From Embleya sp049739465 (lineage in GTDB: Bacteria; Actinomycetota; Actinomycetes; Streptomycetales; Streptomycetaceae), in NCBI RefSeq assembly GCF_049739465.1, contig NZ_JBMHHY010000004.1:186001-250000 (forward strand): a DNA stretch of 64,000 bases, written 5' to 3'. The notes beneath the pieces were generated by a model. The model saw only the letters and a program-made list of their open reading frames with translations, searched no databases and was not told the DNA's origin. Positions 8,381 to 15,960 of the stretch are shown here, piece by piece; the first letter of the stretch is position 1, and the number at the start of each line of letters is the position of its first letter. Both the position numbers and the translations under genes were made by a program.

Positions 8381-10164
8381 TCGCGCTCCGCGAGGCCCTC
8401 GCACCGCCATGCCCGCCCGCCGCGCCCACCGCACCCACCGCCCGGCCGGCGCGGGTGGTCGACGTGCTCGCGTACGCCGCCTACCTGGCCGCCGCACTGC
8501 TCCTGTACCGCGGCCTGTGGGCGGGCGGTCCCGGCGGGCGCTACCTGGTGGACAGCGGCCAGGACCAGTACCAGTGGGAGTGGTTCTTCGCGGTGACCGC
8601 GCGTGCCCTGGCACACGGCGACAATCCGCTGTTCACCACGCTCCAGAACCACCCGGCCGGGGTCAACCTGATGGCCAACACCTCGATGCCGGGCCTGGCC
8701 ATCCCCCTCGCGCCGATCACCTGGCTGTTCGGCCCGGCCGCGACCTGGGCGCTCGTCCTCACCGGCGGACTGACCGCGACGGCCGCCGCCTGGTACCACC
8801 TGATCGCCCGACACCTGGTCGACTCGCGGCCCGCCGCCGCACTCGGCGGCGCCTTCTGCGCATTCGCGCCGCCGATGATCTCGCACGCCAACGCACACCC
8901 CAACCTCGCGGTGTTGTTCGGCATCCCACTGATCATCGACCGGCTGATCCGCGTCGCCGGCGGCGCCCGACCGATCCGCGACGGCGTGCTGCTCGGCCTG
9001 TTGACGGCGTATCAGGTCTATCTCGGCGAAGAGGCACTGCTGTTGGCCGCGACCGGGATCGCGCTGTTCGCGATCACCTACGCGGGCGCCGCACCCGCCG
9101 CCGCGCGGGCCGCACTACCCGCGCTCGCGCGCGGACTCGCGGTCGGCGCGGCACTGTGCGCGGTGCTCGTCGCCTATCCGCTGTGGTGGCAGTTCACCGG
9201 GCCGCAGAGCTACACCAACCTCCTGCACGGTCCGGCGGGCAACGACCTCTCCGCGCTGACCGCCTACGCCGACCGCTCACTCGCCGGCAACCCGACCGAA
9301 TCCGCGCGGTTGTCGCTCAATCGCACCGAGGAGAACGCCTTCTTCGGCTGGCCGCTGCTCATCCTGGCGATCGCGATCCTGGCCGGGTTGTGGCGCCGGG
9401 CGCTGATCAAGGCCCTCGCCGGCACCCTGTTCGGCGCCGCGCTGTTGTCCCTCGGCCCCGAGGTCGTTCTCGACGGCGAACCCACCGGGATCGCCGGGCC
9501 GTGGCGATGGGTCGGGCAACTGCCGCTGTACGAGTCGGTGTTGGAGAGTCGGCTGACCATGGTGTGCGTCCCCGTGCTCGGCATCCTGCTCGCCCTGGCC
9601 GCGCAGACCGCCGCCCGCACCGGCGATCGGCGGATCCGCCTGGTGTGGTGCGTCGCCGCGCTCCAGGCGCTACTGCCGCTGCTGCCACAACCGTTGGCCG
9701 CCGAGGCACGCGCACCCACACCCGCGTTCTTCGCCGACGGCACCTGGCGCCGCTTCGCCGACCCCGGCCGGGCCATCGTCACCGTGCCGCTGCCCGACAC
9801 CTCGGACGCCCGCGCGCTGGGCTGGCAGGTGCGCGCGGGGCTCGGCTTCCCGCTCGCCGAGGGCTACTTCGTCGGCCCCTTCGGACCGGACCGACTCGGC
9901 GGCTACGGCGCGGTCACCCGCCCCACGTCCGACCTGCTGCGCGCGGTCCGGGACGGCGGCCCGGTACCGGCGGTGACCGACCGGGACCGGGAGCAGGCCC
10001 GCGCGGACCTGGCCTACTGGCACGCGGACGCGGTGGTACTGGGACCGCACACCCGCGCCGACGCGCTCCGCGCGACCGTGGACCGGCTGCTCGGACCCGG
10101 GCAGGCCACCGGCGGGGTATGGGTGTGGGACGTCCGGGCAGGAGGCGCGGCCGGTGCCGGCTGA
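8377..10164 (+). CDS. Polytopic membrane protein, possibly a GT-C type glycosyltransferase
   Basis: 595 aa; its ATG overlaps the previous stop (ATGA). About ten hydrophobic segments occupy residues 25-440, with a soluble C-terminal ~150 residues (TVPLPDTSDARALGWQ onward). The early loop VDSGQDQYQWEWFF and the next loop GDNPLFTTLQNHPAGVNLM resemble the acidic first loops of integral-membrane glycosyltransferases. Coupling to a polyprenyl-phosphate sugar synthase supports such a role, but I see no decisive catalytic motif. The acceptor, whether a surface glycan or a secreted protein, is unknown. Confidence 0.8.
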   Translation: MIALREALAPPCPPAAPTAPTARPARVVDVLAYAAYLAAALLLYRGLWAGGPGGRYLVDSGQDQYQWEWFFAVTARALAHGDNPLFTTLQNHPAGVNLMANTSMPGLAIPLAPITWLFGPAATWALVLTGGLTATAAAWYHLIARHLVDSRPAAALGGAFCAFAPPMISHANAHPNLAVLFGIPLIIDRLIRVAGGARPIRDGVLLGLLTAYQVYLGEEALLLAATGIALFAITYAGAAPAAARAALPALARGLAVGAALCAVLVAYPLWWQFTGPQSYTNLLHGPAGNDLSALTAYADRSLAGNPTESARLSLNRTEENAFFGWPLLILAIAILAGLWRRALIKALAGTLFGAALLSLGPEVVLDGEPTGIAGPWRWVGQLPLYESVLESRLTMVCVPVLGILLALAAQTAARTGDRRIRLVWCVAALQALLPLLPQPLAAEARAPTPAFFADGTWRRFADPGRAIVTVPLPDTSDARALGWQVRAGLGFPLAEGYFVGPFGPDRLGGYGAVTRPTSDLLRAVRDGGPVPAVTDRDREQARADLAYWHADAVVLGPHTRADALRATVDRLLGPGQATGGVWVWDVRAGGAAGAG

Positions 10165-10786
10165 GCGGGCCGCGCCGTACCGGACCGGGGAGCGCACCAC
10201 CAGGATGGACGGGACGAACAGTGAACCGGGTACGGATACGGGTACGGGAAAATCGGGGCGGAGCAGGGTGCGAGCAAGCGAGGAACACGCGTACACCGAG
10301 TACGTGGCCGCCCGCCTGCCCGCGCTGCGCCGGGTCGCCCGGTTGTTGTGCGGCGATCCGCACCGCGCCGACGACATCGTGCAGAACACCATCACGCGCC
10401 TGTACGTGCACTGGCGGCGGGCAAGTGCCGCGGACGACCTGGATCGTTACGTACACCGCATGCTGGTCCGCGCGTTCCTCAACGAACGCCGACTGGCCTG
10501 GGCCCGGGTCCGGCTCACCGGCGCCCCACAGGACACCCCGCTGCCGGCCGCACCGCCGGGCCCCGATGTGGAGACGCGCGACGCGGTCCGGATCGCGTTG
10601 TCCCGGGTCCCGCCCCGACAGCGGGTCGTCCTGGTGCTGCGCTTCCTGTGCGATCTGCCGGTCGTCGAGGTGGCCGAGATCCTGAACTGCTCGCCGGGCA
10701 CGGTGAAGAGCCAGACCTCACTCGGCCTCGCGCGGCTGCGCACACTGTTGGACGGGCCCGTCGTGGCCCGCTGGGAAGGGGAGTAG
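10154..10786 (+). CDS. SigE-family ECF RNA polymerase sigma factor
   Basis: 210 aa from a GTG eight bases after GGAGG, overlapping the previous gene by 11 nt. Other in-frame starts are ATG 10205 and GTG 10268; the conserved part begins only at MRASEEHAYTEYVAARLPALRR, so the first 38 residues may be untranslated. Region 2 contains GDPHRADDIVQNTITRLY; region 4 contains LSRVPPRQRVVLVLRFLCDLPVVEVAEILNCSPGTVKSQ. The family directs core polymerase to a small regulon. The next gene, 7 nt downstream, encodes a single-pass membrane protein and is the likely anti-sigma partner. Confidence 0.9.
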   Translation: MPAERAAPYRTGERTTRMDGTNSEPGTDTGTGKSGRSRVRASEEHAYTEYVAARLPALRRVARLLCGDPHRADDIVQNTITRLYVHWRRASAADDLDRYVHRMLVRAFLNERRLAWARVRLTGAPQDTPLPAAPPGPDVETRDAVRIALSRVPPRQRVVLVLRFLCDLPVVEVAEILNCSPGTVKSQTSLGLARLRTLLDGPVVARWEGE

Positions 10787-10793
10787 GCGGGCG

Positions 10794-11885
10794 ATGGACA
10801 CCGACGAGTACGAGGGCGTCCTACTGCTGGCCGCACTGCGCGAAGCACCGCACATCGGCACCGACGAACCGGGCGTCAACCTCGCCCGCGCGATCCGCGA
10901 CGGCCGCCGCGCGGTACTGCTCCGCCGGGCGATCGCGGTGACGGCCGGCGCGGTCGCGGTGGCCCTGGTGGCCCTGGTCGCCGCGGTGATCGCCGCCCCC
11001 GGACACCACGACCGGCCCGGACCTGCCTCGGGCCATGCATTCGACGTCCGCGAACGGGCCTTTCGGGTCGGCTCGGCCGGCGGCTTCACGCCGCTGTCCT
11101 ACGAGACCGGCCGCTACCGCCAGCGGGTGGTCCTGGGCCCGGAACGGGTGGACGCGGCCGCGGGGTCGGTCGCCACCCCGGCGTCCGTGACGATGTACGC
11201 GCCGAGCCGGCCGCCGACCCCGGACCCGGCGGCGCGTCCCGTCGCCCCACCGGTACACGACCGCCCGGCCGCCTGGCTGATCGGCCCCGACCCGGGCGGC
11301 GGCCGGCTCGAACTGGCCTGGCAGTGGGCCCCGGGCGCGTGGGCGATCGCCACCATGGTCGGCCCGGCCGCCGACGCCGAACGTATCCACCAGATCGCCG
11401 AGAGCGTCCAGCCGGGCGCCCGCCTCCCGGTCACCGGCCCGTTGTCGCTGCCCGAGGGCGCGTTGCGAACGGGGGAACACCTGATCGCCGTGGTGACCCC
11501 GATGGGCGCGGACCGGTCGACCCGGTACGCACTGCGCTTCGGCACCACCGACCCGCCGGCCCCCGACGGCACCGAACCACCCTCGTTCACCATCGGCGTC
11601 GGCGCCCCACCCCTCGGCGAACCGGGCCCACTCCCCGACCGAATCACCCGCCCGGACGGCACCTTCGCCGAATCCCAACCGGCCATCGACGCCGGCCGAC
11701 TACGCGCCCTGCTGAGCGCAACCACGGTCACCGGCAACCACCAGACCACCGGGACCCCGTCCATCCCACCGACACTCCCACCCGTGTCGACCACCGCAAG
11801 CTCGACATCCTTGCCCACCACGCGCGCGCCCACGACGGGTTCGCCCACCTCCAGCTGGGGCGGCCCGACCCCACAGGGCCGGTGA
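10794..11885 (+). CDS. Single-pass membrane protein, putative anti-sigma partner
   Basis: 363 aa. A short cytoplasmic N-terminus (about 40 residues) is followed by one transmembrane helix (IAVTAGAVAVALVALVAAVIAA, about residues 47-68) and a ~230-residue extracytoplasmic domain, ending in a Thr/Ser/Pro-rich tail. It sits 7 nt after a SigE-type sigma gene, an arrangement usual for sigma/anti-sigma pairs. No zinc anti-sigma HxxxCxxC motif is present in the N-terminus, so the anti-sigma role rests on position and topology only. The extracytoplasmic domain matches no family I recognise. Confidence 0.75.
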   Translation: MDTDEYEGVLLLAALREAPHIGTDEPGVNLARAIRDGRRAVLLRRAIAVTAGAVAVALVALVAAVIAAPGHHDRPGPASGHAFDVRERAFRVGSAGGFTPLSYETGRYRQRVVLGPERVDAAAGSVATPASVTMYAPSRPPTPDPAARPVAPPVHDRPAAWLIGPDPGGGRLELAWQWAPGAWAIATMVGPAADAERIHQIAESVQPGARLPVTGPLSLPEGALRTGEHLIAVVTPMGADRSTRYALRFGTTDPPAPDGTEPPSFTIGVGAPPLGEPGPLPDRITRPDGTFAESQPAIDAGRLRALLSATTVTGNHQTTGTPSIPPTLPPVSTTASSTSLPTTRAPTTGSPTSSWGGPTPQGR

Positions 11886-12071
11886 ACACGCCCGAAGCGG
11901 CGTCCGGCAACGCCGGAACATCCTGGCCCCGGAGCGGAGTTCGGCGCCACGCCCGGGCCCCTGCTCACCCGGACCGAAACGCGTCGGCGCCCCCGCGGAC
12001 GAGTGCCTGCCGTTGCGGGCTCGTCGAAGCAGTACAGCCGCGCCGGCGGGCCCACTCGACGTGCCCGGGGG

Positions 12072-12527
12072 TCACGACGCGTCGGTCGTACGGTCGGTGC
12101 TCCACACCTGCCGCAGGTGATCACCGAGAACGCGGGCGACGGCCATGGTCCCTCCGCCGTGGGGCAGGACGTAGTCGGTGTCGCCGTAGCCGTTCTCGAC
12201 GCCGTCCTGGGTGTTGAACACGATTTCGGCGCCGGGGGGAAGCACGCCGAGGAACCAGGTGGTGAGGACTTCGGCGGCGGCGAGGGCGGTGCACATCTCG
12301 AGGGTGAGGGATTCGCGGTCGGGGGCGTAGGCGCCGCTGAACATCCAGTCTCCGACGGGGAAACCGAACTCGATTCTGTCCCGTCCGGCGATCGTGCGGT
12401 GTGTCGTGCACACGGCGTCGGGGCGTCGGGCGAGGTCCCTGGCGAGGTCCTCGGCGGTCAGTCCCCAGGGGTGGCCGTCGGCTGGGGCGAGGAACCAGTG
12501 GGTGGCGTAGGTGGCGGGGTCGGTCAT
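12072..12527 (-). CDS. Putative immunity protein for the adjacent toxin
   Basis: 151 aa from an ATG with a strong GGAGG four bases upstream. It is a soluble, acidic protein (TAEDLARDLARRPDAVCTTH, then FPVGDWMFSGAYAPDRESLTLEM) of no family I can name. It lies 23 nt after a gene whose C-terminal half looks like a nuclease toxin, in the same direction, which is the standard toxin-immunity order. The immunity role is inferred from that order alone. Confidence 0.65.
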   Translation of the reverse strand: MTDPATYATHWFLAPADGHPWGLTAEDLARDLARRPDAVCTTHRTIAGRDRIEFGFPVGDWMFSGAYAPDRESLTLEMCTALAAAEVLTTWFLGVLPPGAEIVFNTQDGVENGYGDTDYVLPHGGGTMAVARVLGDHLRQVWSTDRTTDAS

Positions 12528-12550
12528 CGATCCTCCGGCTGCGTGTGTGG

Positions 12551-13501
12551 TCAGGGGGTCAGGACGACGCGTCCGGGTGTGTGGTGGGCAGCCATGAGGA
12601 CCTGCCAGTAGGCCACGCTCGGCGCGTGGTTGGTGTGGAGTTCGACGTTGCGTATCCGGCCCTCGGACTCGGTGACGGCGTCGTTGTATCGGCGTATCTC
12701 GGAGTCGTCCTGTTCGAAGATGTTCTGGTCCCGGATCATGGGTTCGTTGACCTTCGAGTCGGCGAGTCTGACTTCGGTGCGGCACGTCGACTTGGTGTTG
12801 CGTACGTTCTTGGCCTCGACGATCGCGCCGTCCTCGGGGCGCAGTCCGTCCGCTTGGATCTTCTTCTCCGTGCCGGGCAGGGGAAGGTCGTATTCGGGGT
12901 ATCCGGCGGTCCGCCGCTGGTAGGCGTTGTCCGGGTCCTTCTCGTCGCGGTTGTTGGCGAACGAGTGGCTGGTCGGTCCGGCCCGCCAGGCGTCGAATCG
13001 TGCGCGCTCCTGCGGAGTCAGGAGCGGGGTTCCCGGGGGCGGTGGCAGCGGCGGCGTGATCAGTGTCGGGTCGACCGGGGGCGGTTGGCCGAACGTTCCG
13101 GTGAAGAATCCGGCGAGGCTCATGTTCGTGGTGGAGGCCAGGGCCACCGGCACGGGCGCGATCGGGACGGGGACGGGGAGGACGGGCGGCAGGCCGGGCA
13201 ACCCGGGCGCTCCGCCGCTGCCTTGGGGAAAGACGACCCTGGCGCGTGTGCTGTCGAGGATGGGCGGGAGGTCGCCCAGGGCCCTGATGACGGGGTCGGA
13301 CAGCACGGCGTTCTTGAGGTCGTCGGGGCCGCCGAACACGCGGGGCGGGAAGTGGAAGTCGTTCTGGTCCTTCTTCACGTGGGCGGCGTAGTTGTCGCAT
13401 GCCTGGGCGAGCTGCCGGCAGGCCGCGGCCAGGTTGGCGACCGGGGTGGCGCAGTCGGTGGGTACGTTCGGCGCCGGCTGGTAGCCGACGAACAGTTCCA
13501 C
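12551..13501 (-). CDS. Restriction-endonuclease-fold polymorphic toxin, probably N-terminally truncated
   Basis: 316 aa from GTG; an in-frame TGA lies nine codons upstream and no ribosome site is visible. Residues about 15-45 are helical (LAAACRQLAQACDNYAAHVKK). A Pro/Gly-rich linker follows (about 85-165), then a C-terminal ~125-residue domain with YQRRTAGYPEYDLPL, ADGLRPEDGAIVEAKNVR and YWQVLMAAHHTPGRVVL. The D...ExK arrangement (DGAIVEAK) and flanking blocks match the Tox-REase-2 type of actinobacterial toxins. The start lacks a secretion or membrane segment, so this may be a cassette cut from a longer protein. A putative immunity gene follows. Confidence 0.7.
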   Translation of the reverse strand: MELFVGYQPAPNVPTDCATPVANLAAACRQLAQACDNYAAHVKKDQNDFHFPPRVFGGPDDLKNAVLSDPVIRALGDLPPILDSTRARVVFPQGSGGAPGLPGLPPVLPVPVPIAPVPVALASTTNMSLAGFFTGTFGQPPPVDPTLITPPLPPPPGTPLLTPQERARFDAWRAGPTSHSFANNRDEKDPDNAYQRRTAGYPEYDLPLPGTEKKIQADGLRPEDGAIVEAKNVRNTKSTCRTEVRLADSKVNEPMIRDQNIFEQDDSEIRRYNDAVTESEGRIRNVELHTNHAPSVAYWQVLMAAHHTPGRVVLTP

Positions 13502-13899
13502 GGCGGACGTCGACGTGCCCGTTCACCGGACGGGGGCGATCGGCGGGAGGATTCGTTCACCGGACCGCGCAGGCAGTCGCCGACCCTGCCCAGGTAGAAC
13601 GACCCGGTTCCGTGCGCGATGATCGGTCTGCGGCAGCCCGGTGACTGTGTCGACCACTCACCTGGGACCGACGACCTGTCCGAACCCCGGACCGGCCGGC
13701 CGATCAGGGGTTGGACGTACAGCAACCCCGGTGTCTCATCGACAGGTTCGGCGACATCGGCGCGCAGTCGGCGCCCCGAGCAGCCGCGTGTACGCCTTCT
13801 CCTCACTCGTGGTCGGGAGCTCGGGTTGACGCAAACGCGTGCAGCCGGCTCTTACTTACCAAGAGGGCCCGTACGGACCCGTCGAGGGAGAGGTGGCCG
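13502..13899. other. 398-bp intergenic stretch with a possible promoter
   Basis: No convincing gene; open frames here have no codon bias or family resemblance. Near the right end, TTGACG (13826-13831) resembles a -35 box. TTACTT (13852-13857) is the nearest -10-like hexamer, but the 20-nt spacing is longer than ideal. This would serve the small gene at 13900. Confidence 0.4.
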
Positions 13900-14109
13900 A
13901 TGGACATTTGGACACAGGCAACCATCGTCGCGAAGGTATGTGCGCTGCTGCCCACACGGTGGTGGGGGCGGCGTGAACCGGCCCGGGGCCGATACGTGCC
14001 GTCCGCCGTGCACACGGTCGGCAGCGGCGGACTGCTCCACGTCGAGGAGCACTTCCCGGACGGCCACCGCATCCGCTTGCACGTCGAGATCCCGGCGAGG
14101 GGGCGCTGA
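13900..14109 (+). CDS. Small hypothetical protein
   Basis: 69 aa, ATG preceded by GGGAGAGG. The sequence starts MDIWTQATIVAKVCALLPTR and ends in a beta-rich stretch (GGLLHVEEHFPDGHRIRLHVEI). I do not recognise the family. It is followed after 4 nt by a sigma-factor fragment in the same direction, so the two were probably one operon. It looks soluble, with no signal or membrane segment. Confidence 0.55.
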   Translation: MDIWTQATIVAKVCALLPTRWWGRREPARGRYVPSAVHTVGSGGLLHVEEHFPDGHRIRLHVEIPARGR

Positions 14110-14113
14110 AGAG

Positions 14114-14500
14114 GTGGACGACCACGAGGGCGCGGACTCAACCGCCGGACCACCGGCCTCCACCGACATCGCCGCTGCTCTGCGGTCACGCGATCTGCTC
14201 CGCCGCCACAAGACCGACGCGGCCTTCAGCGAGTTCTACCGCGACCACATCCGCCCCCTGACCGCGTTCCTCATGCGACAGGGCGCCTCGACCGCACTGG
14301 CAGCCGACCTCGCCCAGGAGGCGATGGCCAAGGCGTACCGCAGCTGGAACGAGATCCACGACCCGCGTGCCTGGATCCGCACCGTCGCCTCCCGTGACCT
14401 GTTGCGCTCGAGGATGCGAAACTGCATCGCATCGCAGCACACACCGGCCCCGGCCCCCTGCGCGACCCTCAGCCCTGGGCCAAGGGCGTTGCAGCGCTGA
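14114..14500 (+). pseudogene. ECF sigma factor remnant, region 2 only
   Basis: An open frame of 128 codons from GTG. Residues about 30-100 are a good sigma region 2: AFSEFYRDHIRPLTAFLMRQ, AADLAQEAMAKAYRSWNEI, DPRAWIRTVASRDLLRS. After RSRMRNC the sequence becomes Pro/Ala-rich and stops; region 4, needed for -35 recognition, is missing. From about 14413 the +1 frame becomes the better coding frame (DAKLHRIAAHTGPGPLRDPQ) and runs into the next gene, which points to a frameshift or fusion joint. I treat it as a broken gene. Confidence 0.6.
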
Positions 14501-14511
14501 CCACACGGGCA

Positions 14512-14871
14512 ATGGAGAACCGAGAGGTGCGTATCGCCCATGTACGCGGGGCACGTCAGGATCTGGCGGATCTCCTCGACTGGTGCGTCACCGCGTTCCA
14601 GGTCTTGATCCCCCGAACTCTGAACTCCCCGCCCCCTCGTCACAGATTGCGGTCGCCGGGCTGGCTCGATGCGTTCCTGAACGACTTCATCGGGGCCGAC
14701 CTGCGCTCCGAGGACCTCGCACCTACGGACCTCGACGGAGTGCGCTGGTCCTACGACACCTGCTGGCCCCCGGCCATCGACATCGAAGACCTCCGCAACC
14801 GCTCCCAGGAATCACCGGTCGGCAGCGGCATCTACGTCGGGCAACCGGGCCCGGCCACCGTCAGTCGGTAG
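14512..14871 (+). CDS. Hypothetical protein, C-terminal end recognisable
   Basis: 119 codons from ATG, but the frame is open back to about 14413, so this may be the tail of a longer broken gene. The C-terminal third, FIGADLRSEDLAPTDLDGVR followed by WSYDTCWPPAID and GSGIYVG, has the pattern of a widespread streptomycete protein tail (G-A-D-L-x-x-x-D-L...D-G-x-R-W-S...W-P). The function of that tail is not known to me. The N-terminal part looks unrelated, consistent with a mosaic or decayed locus. Confidence 0.45.
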   Translation: MENREVRIAHVRGARQDLADLLDWCVTAFQVLIPRTLNSPPPRHRLRSPGWLDAFLNDFIGADLRSEDLAPTDLDGVRWSYDTCWPPAIDIEDLRNRSQESPVGSGIYVGQPGPATVSR

Positions 14872-15025
14872 CGGCTCCGGAACCATGTGAGTCGACGCCG
14901 ATGTCGTACAGGTCGAGCACCTCGCGGATTGGATTGATCAGCGCATCCAGTCGGTCCTCGCGCAGTTCGTGCAGATACGGCTGCGAGGTCAACGTGGCGA
15001 CGTCGACGGACAGCGCTCGCGAATT
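14861..15025 (-). pseudogene. 3' remnant of an unidentified gene
   Basis: A minus-strand frame of 54 codons bounded upstream by TGA and lacking a start codon. It reads SVDVATLTSQPYLHELREDR then LDALINPIREVLDLYDIGVD, a helical, well-biased coding sequence that looks like the end of a real protein. The family is not recognised. Its tail overlaps the end of the plus-strand gene by 11 nt. Confidence 0.4.
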
Positions 15026-15096
15026 TCAGGTACCGCCAGAGTACGCAGAGCCGTGCTGCGGTGGGCAGTTCCGCCCCGTGCGCGGTGCACACGGGT

Positions 15097-15145
15097 CCGG
15101 CCCGGTTCACGTCCGCATTCGCGGTCGGCCGGGCCGTCGCCTTTT
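15097..15145 (+). repeat. 49-bp dispersed repeat, copy 1
   Basis: It matches the reverse complement of 24423-24471 at 48 of 49 bases, including the hairpin loop (TTCACGTCCGCATTCGCGG) and the T-run. The second copy is the terminator of the YegP-like gene. Confidence 0.8.
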
Positions 15146-15147
15146 TT
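15098..15147 (+). terminator. Intrinsic terminator within the dispersed repeat
   Basis: Arms CGGCCCGG (15098-15105) and CCGGGCCG (15129-15136), then GTCGCC and six T residues (15142-15147), a rare true U-tract for this genome. It could end the transcript from the 13900-14871 genes. Confidence 0.65.
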
Positions 15148-15205
15148 GCGATCGATGTTGCCTGACTCGATACCGCCCGGATCGGTGATTTCGGGAAAGT
15201 GGACG

Positions 15206-15220
15206 CGACAATTATTGTCG
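15206..15220. promoter_or_regulatory. Perfect 15-bp palindrome, candidate operator of the lectin gene
   Basis: CGACAAT-T-ATTGTCG: two 7-bp arms around one base, standing out in an AT-rich stretch about 160 nt before the lectin start. The binding protein is unknown. Confidence 0.4.
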
Positions 15221-15378
15221 GCGCAACTCCCTTTGCTGTACCGGGAGTTCGGCATCCGATGGTTCCTTGTTGGTTGCGAAGGCTTCAGGTGATCGTTGTT
15301 GATCGATTTTGATGGGCCGCAAAGACTTGTGGCAGGCCCCACCGGGCCGTGAACCATCGAAATCGAACGGGGAATGTA

Positions 15379-15909
15379 ATGAGCCTGGGTAAAAAGATAG
15401 CCACCACCATCGGCGTATTCGGCGTCGCCATGGCCGCCGTCGCCACCGGAACGGGCAGTGCCAGTGCGGGTGTTCTGCCCGACGGCCAGTTCCGGCTGCA
15501 GCGGGTGCTGCCCGCCGGCCACACCCCGCTGTGCCTGGGCACCGAGGGGGGCCACGAGGACGACGGCACCCGCGTGATCCAGTGGCCGTGCAACGGCAAC
15601 GCCGACCAGAAGTGGTACACCGAGCTGGACGCGTACGGCGGCAGGCGCATCGTCAACGCCAAGAGCCACACGTGCCTCGACGTGCCCAACGGCGACCCCG
15701 GCGCCGGCCTGATCATCTACTTCTGCCACAGCACGTACAACCAGCAGTGGTCGCCGATGTACGCCGACAACGGGGCAGTGCGGATCAACAGCGGGGTCCA
15801 GTCCATGGCGCTCGACATGCCGGGCGACAGCGAGGAATGGGGTTACCAGGTGAAGCTCTACGGGCCCAAGAACGTGCCGAACCAGATGTGGTTGACGCCG
15901 GCGGCCTGA
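15379..15909 (+). CDS. Secreted ricin-type (beta-trefoil) lectin domain protein
   Basis: 176 aa from ATG with GGGGA upstream; an in-frame ATG lies 30 nt earlier. A signal peptide (KKIATTIGVFGVAMAAVA, cleavage after SASA near residue 33) is followed by a single beta-trefoil of about 140 residues with three QxW-type repeats: DQKWYTEL, NQQWSPMY and NQMWLTP. CLGTEGG and CLDVPNGD are the carbohydrate-contact loops. There is no catalytic domain, so this is a free extracellular sugar-binding protein. It ends at a terminator shared with a converging exporter gene. Confidence 0.9.
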   Translation: MSLGKKIATTIGVFGVAMAAVATGTGSASAGVLPDGQFRLQRVLPAGHTPLCLGTEGGHEDDGTRVIQWPCNGNADQKWYTELDAYGGRRIVNAKSHTCLDVPNGDPGAGLIIYFCHSTYNQQWSPMYADNGAVRINSGVQSMALDMPGDSEEWGYQVKLYGPKNVPNQMWLTPAA

Positions 15910-15917
15910 TCCGGGCG

Positions 15918-15958
15918 GCCGACGCCGGTGCGCCCCGCGAAGGTGCACCGGCGTCGGC
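15918..15958. terminator. Perfect 14-bp hairpin between converging genes
   Basis: Arms GCCGACGCCGGTGC (15918-15931) and the exact complement (15945-15958) with a 13-nt loop, placed between the lectin stop and the MFS stop; likely bidirectional. Confidence 0.75.
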
Positions 15959-15960
15959 GC

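Larger units (their letters stand above)
14872..15378. other. 507-bp gene-poor stretch, unusually AT-rich to the right
   Basis: It contains the minus-strand remnant ending at 14861, a repeat-derived terminator (15098-15147) and a perfect 7-1-7 palindrome (15206-15220). From about 15140 to 15380 the sequence is clearly less GC-rich than its surroundings. It is the upstream region of the lectin gene and probably holds its promoter; the stretch TTGTTGATCGATTTTGATGG (15295-15314) is the most promoter-like part. Confidence 0.5.
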
